Shown one piece after another: positions 55,696-64,000 of a stretch of 64,000 bases of DNA. Location: positions 21,238,844-21,302,843 of the forward strand of contig NC_012879.2 in assembly GCF_000003195.3 (NCBI RefSeq), in the 5' to 3' direction. How positions within the stretch are numbered: position 1 is the stretch's first letter; each line of letters starts with the position of its first letter. Both the position numbers and the translations under genes were made by a program. Origin of the DNA: Sorghum bicolor. Lineage: Eukaryota; Streptophyta; Magnoliopsida; Poales; Poaceae. Below the pieces are notes generated by a model. It was not told the DNA's origin. It ran no database searches and saw only the letters and a program-made list of their open reading frames with translations.

Positions 55696-56920
55696 TGTTG
55701 GGTATTTTAAACGCACACAGAAAAATCCGCAAGCGCACGGATACCGATGTAGCTTTCACCCGGGAGTATTCTAGAGTATCGATTTTCCACAGGGAACGTG
55801 AGTGTACTAATTAAGATTCAAGATCGCCCAAGGATAACTATATAAATATTTTTGATGGGAAGAGAGGATGTTTCCTAAGAGTTCTCTAGTTGATCTAAGA
55901 ATCAAAGATTATTTATTTCAGGACATCAGAACACTAACCATAGAAAGAGATGAGAAGGGGGCTAGGAAGCTCTGACTACGGTCCTACAAACACCGATCCA
56001 AACGAGGTGGAATACGTCGACCGTTAGGGCTGTCACTACCCTAGGGCTACCACAACAATCCGTAGGATTGGGTGCAATTCTAGGTAATTGCAAGACTAAA
56101 CACCACGTCTAATCTATTAATTACTACTCTAGTGTTATAAAGACTAGAGCACTTGATGCAAGCGGGAATCCAATAAATAACTTGAATGTAAATAGAAGTA
56201 ATTAAAGAACTCAGGAATTATGAATTGAAGAACTTGGAGAACGATGAAGAACGAACCAGTTGCTGCAAAAGTACAATGTTGAGGAAGATCCGACAGATCC
56301 GGCTCCTCCTCCGCTCTCCTCTTCTCTCTCCCTATTTTCTAGATTACAACTAGAACTAACTAGAACTAGAACTAGATGAACTAGAACTAGAACTAGATGA
56401 ACTAGAGGGATCCTATCTACATGGATGAATAATTGAAACCCTAGCATTGATTCTGTAGAAGAGGTATGTTCTCCAGGGACCAGGGGGCATGCTTATATAG
56501 CCCCTCCAAATGAACGTGGGTCATCGGATCAAACCAACCTTAATCGCACGGTTTTCCTTAATCCTTTAGGTTGGTGGAGCATAATCCACGAGACGGAGCC
56601 TGATTGGCTCCTGTAGCAGGGCGGGCGCCCAAGGGGGAGGGCGGGCGCCCTGCCCCCGGGCCCGCTCGGCCTCCCGTTCGTTCCTGTGGCTTCTAGAGTC
56701 TTCTAGATGACAGAAAACTGGCGCACACGTTAATATCTCTATGTAAACCCAACGTGCGGGCCTTTCCTCCATATTTCCTGATAACCCCCTGCAGAAATAG
56801 GCAAACACCGAAACTCGTGGAATTCTGTCAGATGAAACCCTAATTTTGGATGTTGGTTGCATATAGGTCCTTTTCCATGATTAGTTGACGGTTAAATGTG
56901 AGCATTATGGACCGTCAACA
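55696..56920 (-). repeat. B 5' LTR (1225 bp)
   Basis: Its partner is 48638-49881. TATA complement is at 56491-56500, and two GGGCGGGCGCCC motifs lie at 56619-56653. It differs from the 3' LTR by small indels and scattered substitutions. Confidence 0.92.
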
Positions 56921-59280
56921 GTGTCTTTCTTCTTGGCGCCGATACCGAGCTTCACGCTGCTGCCAGGTCTCTTGATGCCTTCTATGGGTGATCACAATAC
57001 CATATCGAGGAGGTCTTCCTGAGCTGGTTCCTTCCTGGACCAAACCCTTGCCTTTGGCATCATCGGTGGTGATCTGATGCTGGGGATCTACCGATGCACT
57101 TCTTTCAGCCGCCTCTGAAGTCAATACTTTGGTCTTTCCCTTAGCATCCAACATATTTGTAGGGAAAGGATGTTGGTCGATCTTCATCGGCTTTTGGGCT
57201 CTGGAGCTGTCGAACATAATTCTCCCAGACTCTATAGCCGATTGCAGCTGCTGCCTGAAAACCTTGCACTCATTTGTACTATGAGATGTTGCGTTATGCC
57301 ACTTGTAGTACTTAATCTTTTTTAATTCTTCTGCCGATGGAACCACATGATGGGGGGACAACTTAATTTGCCCTTCTTGAAGTAAAAAGTCAAATATCCT
57401 ATCGGCTTTGGTGATATCAAATGCAAACTTCTTTGGTTCTTCATGCCCAAAAGGGCAAGACATCGGCTGCTTATTCTTCACCCAAGCCGATGACTGGTTC
57501 TTCATCAGAGTCTGAGCTTGTTGCCTCATCGACAAATGATACCTTTTTATTCCATGCTCTCTTAGGTTCAAAAACCTTGATATCTTGCTCAGAAATCCTC
57601 TGCCCTAAATGACTCCGACTTTCGAACTCTTGAGAAACATACTTGTCTTTGATATGTGGCAATAATCCCTGGAAAGCCAAATCGGCTAGCTACCGATCGT
57701 CCAAAACCAGACTATAGCATTTATTCTTGACATCTCATAACCTTTGCATGAAGCTTTCAACCGATTCATCATTGCGTTGCTTCAGCCTGACTAAATCGGT
57801 AATCTTCTTCTCATGAGCTCCAGAAAAGAAGTATTTATGGAACTGATTTTCTAGATCGGCCCATGTGATCACTGAGTTTGGAGGTAATGAAATAAACCAA
57901 GTAAATGCTGATCCAGATAAAGATGATGAGAATAAACGAATCCTTAACTCATCTCTATTAGCAGCTTCCCCGCACTAGATGATGAACCTGTTAACATGCT
58001 CCATAGTTGACGTGCCATCCTGTCCAGAGAACTTAGTAAAATCCGGCACCTTGTACCGATTTGGAAGTGGAATTAAGTCGTACGCTGGAGGATATGGTGT
58101 CCGATAAGAGTAAGTGTTGACTTTGGGTTTTATCCCGAATTCATCTCTCATCACTTCAGCTATCTTATCGGCCCAATACGCATCGGCATCTTGCCGATCA
58201 ACTGGCTGTGGATCTGGCACCTACTCATAAGCTTCCACGTGTCTCTACGGTGCACGATCTCCAGGGAACATTATATTAGCCATTGCCTATTGGCCACCAA
58301 CTTGCTGACCAAGATTCATTGGTTGGTTAATCAACCCCTGATTTTGAAATCCAGGTTGCATTGATCCCTGTTGAAATCCCATAGCCTGATGATTCTACTG
58401 AGGCATCTGTGGAGAAACAAACTGCCCTATCCATCCATTGTTAACATTCATCGGCGTAGGCCCTGCCAATGGCTGATAATTGGGCATCATCATTGTATTG
58501 ACATACCCTGGTTGTCTCATAAACCTCTGTTGTGTCGGCATTGGATCTGCCGATGCGTTAGGCATCTGGAACGTTGGCATTTGAGAATTCCTAGTGAAAG
58601 GTCTTGCAGTCGTAGTTGTAGAATATTGGGGATTCTGAGTCATCAGCGATCTTGGGGTGCCGATGCCATAGGATCCTTGCCTGTCATGTTAGCCGCTTGA
58701 GACATCCTAGAGCTATTTGCCATAAACTCTGGGGGCATACCATATCCCCACCAATTAGGAGGAATAGACCTTGACATTGCCGATGCCAATAAATCTGTAG
58801 CAAGTTTGACTTGTCCCTTTGATGTAAATTGTGCATTGGTCGTCCCTAATGTGCTTGGAGGAGAAGTAACTTCTGTACCCGCAACGGCCGTGGTAGCCGA
58901 TGGAGCCGTAACCGATGATGCTCCTGGCTGATGATAGGCTGGGCCCACATAAGATGGTGGTACTTGTCCTTCTTTGAAAGTTCTAGCCACAGCATTGAAA
59001 ACTATATTGGACAGTACACCAGATTGATTGATCAGAGCACGGTTGACAGCACTGTCAACCATCTCTTGAAGTTAACCAGGATTGGCTTCAAAAGTAATTT
59101 GCCGAGGCGTCAGCAATGCTTCCTTTTGGATCACCTCACCACTCCTATTGATCTGAAGGATTTCAAGCATAGCTGCTTGTAGTCCTCCATAGATTTTGCC
59201 ATAGCTTGCTTCTGTTCATCTCTGAGATTGGCTTCCGTCACAGGGATGACGTTCTCCAAGTCGAAATCGGTGTTTGACAT
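56921..59280 (-). pseudogene. H1 Gag, N-terminal and central part
   Basis: It starts MSNTDFDLENVIPV at 59280, 27 bases inside the primer site. Frames broken by stops and shifts carry the Tat Gag series: a Pro/Gln/Met-rich region, YKVPDFTKFSGQDGTSTMEH, FSSSLSGSAFTWFISLPP, NQFHKYFFSG, LKQRNDESVESFMQRL, LADLAFQGLL and KYYKWHNATSHSTNEC. It ends at RRQEERH where B is inserted, and resumes at 48637. At least eight stops or shifts are visible, so the gene has been dead for some time. Confidence 0.85.
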
Positions 59281-59306
59281 GCCGATCTTGATGTTGAATT
59301 TCGGTT

Positions 59307-59321
59307 CCACTGGGCGTGCCA
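59307..59321 (-). promoter_or_regulatory. H1 primer binding site
   Basis: In element orientation TGGCACGCCCAGTGG follows the 5' LTR by seven bases. It differs from the tRNA-Asp type used by B and N2. The matching tRNA was not identified here. Confidence 0.6.
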
Positions 59322-59328
59322 AAAGATG

Positions 59329-60048
59329 TGTTGGTGCAAAAGTGGATCTGCAAACACAAAGGGCTAATACCCGATTCAAATGTTAAGGCATGCCAGCCGA
59401 ATTGACCTTACAATCGACAAAGGTGGTAACTCGAACACTTTGGTCCCGACAACAGCGATGCGCCCGGATATCATGGCCAAGAGGTGTTCACGCGGAACTC
59501 GAGAACTCGCCGAGGTTGACTCGATGAATTCCTAAGAAATCATAGTAAAAAGAAAATATGACGAAATTGACGAAAAGTAGATGCTAGAATAGATGTAAAA
59601 ACTTGTGTTTGATTGATTGTGTATATCCATTACATTGCTACGGGGTCTATACCCTGTTCACAAGAGATACAACCGGACACGACTAGGATTCGAATTCTAA
59701 ATTAAACAGAATTTGTATACAAAACAAACTCTATTAACTATGGAAAGCATTAAACCCATTTCCACAACCGATCGGTACACCGCCATGAGTCGATCGACAA
59801 CCCCTGCACCTTTCTCCATAACCATCGGCAAGCCACCTCTCATAGCTATCGGTAACCATCAGCACCAGTCATCGGCACAAACCCATCACCACTCCTAGAC
59901 CTAGACATATTATGTCGCTTTCCCATCGGCACCAACCCTCATCGGCAACTCTTCTGTAGACAAGTCACCACTTTTCTGCCTGCCAATCTTATACCTCATT
60001 AACTCCAGGTACGCATCTAAAGATACGTGTCCAAAAACGGTGTCAACA
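59329..60048 (-). repeat. H1 5' LTR (720 bp)
   Basis: It pairs with 31416-32141. Near 59645 the TATA region is shortened by six bases compared with the 3' LTR (GGTCTATACC against GGTCTACATTTATACC), which weakens the promoter that would drive the element. Confidence 0.9.
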
Positions 60049-60551
60049 TCGGCCCTGGCCCCGGCCGCGCCGCGACGCGCCGCCCCCACCCCGCTGCACC
60101 GCCACGGCCCCGGCCCCGGCCCCGGCCGCGCCCGACCCCACCGAGCCGCGCCGCCACGTTCACTGCCGCGGCGCCCTCGATCGCGCCGAGCCGCGCCGGC
60201 CCCACCTCAGCGTGCCGCGACGCCACGGCCCCGGCCCCGGCCGCGCTGCCACGCCCACCATCCATCATCTCGGCCCCGTCCCAGGTAGCCCCCCGCCGCC
60301 TCCCTCACAGTAACTTTTTTAAAATTTTTGTTAGTTAAATTGTTAAGTAGTTAATTAGTTAACGATTTTATATAGTTAGTTAGTTAGTTAATTTTAGTTA
60401 TTAGTTAATAATATAGTTAGTAAGTAAGTTAATCAGAGACCTATGGTTAGTTAGTTAGTTAAGTAGTATGACTTAGTTAGTTAGGTATGTAATAAGTTGT
60501 TTTATCATATTGGTCGGTTAGTTGATGATCGAATGTCAAATCATTTTGTAG
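60049..60551 (+). other. GC-rich then TTAG-rich leader of the MULE
   Basis: It opens with about 250 bp of CCGGCCCC-rich DNA, followed by a run of GTTAGTTA repeats (60330-60480). Open frames in all phases of the GC-rich part are compositional. A splice acceptor and 5' untranslated sequence before the ATG at 60552 are plausible but not proven. Confidence 0.4.
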
Positions 60552-63261
60552 ATGGATTACGGTGTAAGAGTTTTTTATGGAGGAAGTGTTAGGAGAGAAG
60601 ATTGTTAGTTTGAGGATATGTATGAAGAATTGGAATGGTTTGATGGCCCCCTAGTTTTAGCGATTTATGTGACCGTTTGAGTTTGAAGTTTGGCGAAGCT
60701 TTCACACTTAAGGTTAGGTTTGATGTTGGAAAAAATAGGGCACACTATGTGATGATGGACTTGTGCAACCAAACTGAGTGGTCCCGATATAATAGGGTCA
60801 TCCAAGGTTCGAATGTCAGCGTGGCTGAGTTGGTGTTGGAGAATGTTGAGAATGAGGAGCCGTCCATCGACGACGGTCGTGCTCAAGGAGATTATGGTGT
60901 GCAGGTCCAACAAACTATGGAGAGTATGGGCTTGGATGGTAATTGGACGTAGGAGCGGGTTCATTCTCCTCCAGTTGGTCATATAAGCAATGATTTTGAT
61001 GTAGACAAAAAAAGAACAGGAGGAGAATGAGGCGGCATAGGATGAAATGATTTGTGATGATCTTAGCTCTGATTCTGACGAATCAGAAAATGAGGAAGGA
61101 GGTCCACTTGCCATGTGTACACCGGTTCATGGCATGCCCTCAGGAGTGCCGCTTGAGGTACTTCATGCCATGCAGACTCAAGGCACATTGGCCACAGGGT
61201 ATCCAGGTGATGGAGAGGAATATGAAGGATGTGGCCGGGTTAGGGAGGTGGAAACTTACATTGCACCACCCTCTTATACATCGGCAGAGCTTACACAGCT
61301 GAGGGAGGCTGGCTTGCCCTTTACCAGTGTTCCAAATTATATGGATGTCAACATGTCGCATATGGCGGTTTGTGACATGGGTTTGCAGATATTAAGGAAT
61401 CATTGTACAACCATCAAAATTTAATACTCAGGAAGGGAATGCTTTTCAATATGATGTCTAAGATGAAGATGTTCCTATAGGACTATGTTGTGTATCATCA
61501 TAGGCCCTAAACGGTTCGGCATTCTGACAAGGAGGTAAAATTACACATAGTATGCAAGGCAGGATTCCCGTGCTCGTGGATGTTGAATGCACAGAAACGG
61601 TCGAGTGATGGGAAGTGGAAGGCAACTTCAGTGGAGCAGCCCCACAGATGCCAGATTGATAAGGGCAAATGATAGCATCCCCAGTTAATGGCTCGGTACC
61701 TTGCTCGCCGTATATTGGGTCTTGTAGATAAGGACAATGATGTATCGGTGTCTTTCTTGCAGGAGACCATAGTCACTTTTGTTGGGTATGAGGTCACTCT
61801 TATGGAAAGGCTTGGCGGGCAAAGCAAATTGCTCTGGCAATTCGCTGGGGTAGTTGGGAGGAAGCCTATAACAGGGTTCCACGCATTTTGTGTGCAATGC
61901 AACACTTCAACCTTGGCATGAGATCGTTCATATACACAGGAGGGTTGTATCTTTAGAACCCATTGAGGCATATTCTGTACCGTGTGTTCTGGTATTTTGA
62001 TCAGTGCAAGCATGCATTTAAGTATTGCCAGCCAGTTGTTCTTGTGGATGGCACATTCCTCACCGGCAAGTACAGGGGCACATTGATGATGGTTGCTACT
62101 GTAGACCTGGAGAACAGATTGTGCCACTAGCTTTTGCTTTGGCAGAGGGGGAGAACAATGATTCATGGTCATGGTTCATGCGTCTGCTCCGTGTTCACGT
62201 GCTTGGTCCTTCTCACACCATTTGTTTGATATCGGACCGTCACATTGGAATTCTTAATGCTACCGGTGAACACATTGATGGGCACCCACCCCTAGTGCAT
62301 CGTTGGTGCATGCGGCATTTTGCCACAAATTTCTAGCGTCGTCAAAGGAAGAAGGAGGTGGCAGACAAGTTAAAGGAGCTTTGTAATAAACGTACGGAAC
62401 ACGAGTATAAGGAGACAATGGCGGAACTAGAGAAGATGCTGAACCAAGCGGGCAAGGCATGGTTAGTTCAACAGATGTAAAATAAAGCCAAGTGGGCATT
62501 AGCATATGATGAGGTGGCTTTCGGTACGACATCATGACAACAAACTCCTCTGAGTCTTTCAATCGTGTGTTCAAAGGCGTTCGATCGTGTCTGGTATTGT
62601 TAACTTCTCTTTTAAGAAATGCAATGAATATTTTGTTACGCGGTATGGCCTAGCCCTGAGGAATGAAGAGGAACTTGGAAGATGGGGGAAGGCTGCACAT
62701 GAATATTTGCAGGAGGCTGAGGAGTTGTCCAAGCGACAGGTTGGCGAGGCCTATGGACGAAATAGGCTTATTTTCAGTGTACGAGCTAGAGGAGGCACAA
62801 ACCTTGGGGGCGAACGATTTGGTGGGCGAACGTACCGTATGGATCTTGAAAAAGTAGAATACAGTTGCAACGTCCCTCAGATCATGCATGCCCCTTGCTC
62901 ACAAATGATTATGTCTTGTTGGCTTAGAGGTTTTGACCATACAGTTGAACCATACATGTCACCCTTGTATCTCCATGCCAACACCCTAAATGTTTGGGAG
63001 AAGAGCTTCGAGTCGTACCTTGACGAGTCGTAGTGGCCTCCATATTATGGTGAGGACTACGTGCCTTATCTGGACCTAAAGAAGGTAGGGCAGGGAAGGA
63101 GGAAGAAGAAGCGACTGAAAGGTAATATGGATAATACGAAAGGTTACGGCGATGACATATATAGTGGCGGTGACTTCAACGAAGAACGTGCGCAGCACCT
63201 ATGCTCCATTTGCAAGAAACCTAGTCATAACGCTAGGTTTCATAGGCGGGCTAGACAATAG
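60552..63261 (+). pseudogene. MULE (Mutator-like) transposase, decayed
   Basis: It starts MDYGVRVFYGGSVRRE at 60552. The N-terminal domain continues in broken frames (KVRFDVGKNRAHYVMMDLCN). GSWEEAYNRVPRILCAMQHF leads into the MULE DDE domain: QPVVLVDGTFLTGKYRGTL with the first Asp, then VPLAFALAEGENNDSWSWF and ISDRHIGIL with the second Asp, separated by a frameshift near 62100. A SWIM-like zinc finger follows (SCNVPQIMHAPCSQMIMSC), then a basic tail and a CCHC-like knuckle (CSICKKPSHNARFH), with the stop at 63261. Several stops and shifts make it inactive. Confidence 0.85.
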
Positions 63262-63398
63262 GTTATTTATTAATCTTATTGCTCATCAAAATTCTTAGTA
63301 AATATACATTTATGTTATTCATCTTCAAATTTACTTACTTTGTCTTGTTACTAATGTTATTTATTGTATTAATGTTGTTAATTTCATTTTTGAAACAG

Positions 63399-63949
63399 GC
63401 AGATTCAGGGTGGCAAGATGGCGGCGCGGGCACCTCATCCCCGCTTTAGCCTCATTGAGGCAAACTACGACAAGGACCACTGGGCCAAGGCCTTGTCAGA
63501 GCAGTAGAGGCATTTGTGTGCGCTTCGTGTTCGCATGCATCGTGTACACAGCTGGGACAAGCGATACGCGACGTACATACGTCGTGCAGGCTTTCTTGAG
63601 ATCCTCTGGGTCTACAACAGTACACTCCCCACTCTAGACCCTGCAGTTCCTACTGCTTTTGTTGATAGGTAACATTGCATTTTCTATTACTTTACTTTGT
63701 TTCATAAATATGTACCGTCAACTTATTGATAAACAAAACATTATAATGATGCAGGTGGAGACTAGAGAAGCACACCTTCCACGCACCTTGTAGGGAATTG
63801 ACTATCACAATGCAAGATGTGAAGATGATATTGTGTTTGAGTTTGTCTGGTCATCCAGTGACTGGGGTCGTCGACGAGTCTACTTGGCTAGACCTGGTGG
63901 AGCAGTTCTGTGGTAGGAGGCCATCCGATGCTGAAGTTAAAGGCACAAA
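63399..63949 (+). pseudogene. Plant mobile domain exons of the MULE
   Basis: Two exons with GT-AG borders (63399-63668 and 63755-63949) encode RVHSWDKRYATYIRRAGFLE, LPTLDPAVPTAFVDRWRLEK, HTFHAPCRELTITMQDV and LSGHPVTGVVDESTW. This is the N-terminal part of the plant mobile domain. One stop (after SEQ) lies in the first exon. The gene continues beyond a donor at 63950. PMD genes inside MULEs and their domesticated relatives are known in plants. Phase joins correctly at DR|WRLE. Confidence 0.75.
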
Positions 63950-64000
63950 GTAAGTTCATATTTGAGTCCCATTGAAATCACTAATACAACAATTTTAGAT

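Larger units (their letters stand above)
48638..56920 (-). mobile_element. B: Athila-like retrotransposon with polymerase, nested in H1 gag
   Basis: LTRs at 55696-56920 (5', 1225 bp) and 48638-49881 (3', 1244 bp) start TGTTGACGGTCC and end CCAACA. The flanks GCGTC (48633-48637) and GTGTC (56921-56925) fit a 5-bp target duplication with one change. Gag, retropepsin-like, RT, RNase H and integrase follow in order on the minus strand. No env-like frame is seen between integrase (51115) and the 3' LTR. Four stops and two single-base frameshifts make it defective but young. Its LTR is close to that of the 1-12004 array. Confidence 0.93.
31416..60048 (-). mobile_element. H1: Tat-lineage Ty3/gypsy retrotransposon with two nested elements
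   Basis: LTRs at 59329-60048 (5') and 31416-32141 (3') start TGTTGACACC and end CACCAACA in element orientation. Between them, on the minus strand, are gag (59280-56921 and 48637-48204), protease, RT, RNase H, a second archaeal-type RNase H (the Tat hallmark) and integrase (45769-45224 and 36922-36191). An antisense spliced gene with a plant mobile domain (32700-36034 +) follows. Removing N2 (36923-45223) and B (48638-56920) restores the frame order, leaving about 12.1 kb. The LTRs differ at many sites, so it is older than its guests. Stops and deletions show that it is dead. Confidence 0.9.

Noticed and set aside
31411..60053. A clean target-site duplication for H1
   Set aside because: The five bases outside the LTRs are CCCGC and TCGGC, which do not match well enough. 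The H1 ends are called from the LTRs and internal order only.
60017..60338. GC-rich open frames on both strands after the H1 LTR
   Set aside because: Repeats of CCGGCCCC give open frames in all phases. No motif is present, and the MULE ATG is further downstream.

Overview
The window looks like repeat-dense nuclear DNA from a grass (Poaceae). The evidence is the stack of plant Ty3/gypsy LTR retrotransposons of the Athila and Tat lineages, a CACTA (En/Spm) transposon, a Mutator-like element (MULE) that carries a plant mobile domain (PMD), and AT-rich spacers. I see no ordinary single-copy host gene. Almost every coding stretch belongs to a mobile element, and most are broken. Species cannot be assigned from the sequence alone.

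Layout. (1) 1-12004 (+): a tandem array of a non-autonomous Athila-like element, with the visible order internal, LTR, internal, LTR; the two internal copies are offset by 6353 bp and nearly identical. (2) 12005-12215: the 3' end of another LTR; 12216-13730 shows nothing clear. (3) 13731-22872 (-): CACTA material. It holds a splice-consistent Ulp1-like cysteine protease gene, a 679-bp tandem repeat, a broken TNP2 transposase, a 100-bp assembly gap and a 350-bp palindrome. (4) 22929-29097: old LTR-like DNA, a long trinucleotide microsatellite and a 1.86-kb tandem duplication of an unrecognised exon-bearing unit. (5) 29098-31415: the start of an LTR element, then DNA that may be the leader of the downstream MULE. 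(6) 31416-60048 (-): one Tat-lineage retrotransposon ('H1') with a spliced antisense PMD gene. Two further elements are nested inside it: 'N2' (36923-45223), a non-autonomous Athila-like element encoding Gag plus two retropepsin domains, and 'B' (48638-56920), an Athila-like element with RT, RNase H and integrase. (7) 60552-64000 (+): a decayed MULE transposase followed by PMD exons.

How the parts relate. N2, B and the 1-12004 array share LTR start and end sequences, a tRNA-Asp type primer binding site, polypurine tracts and 3' non-coding signals. Their coding content is complementary. N2 has Gag with a CCHC knuckle and two retropepsins but no polymerase. B has the polymerase and integrase, but its Gag shows no CCHC knuckle and its retropepsin-like domain lacks the catalytic aspartate. 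This suggests a two-component retrotransposon system, which is the main hypothesis of this report. Other signals without an obvious explanation are the saturation of H1 by the hexamer GCCGAT/ATCGGC in all frames and in non-coding DNA (near absent from its nested guests), and three co-varying palindromes in the leader of the non-autonomous array.

All reading was by eye. Boundaries given as LTR ends, target-site duplications and splice sites are read directly. Lineage names come from recognised domain motifs. Copy counts and percent differences are approximate.
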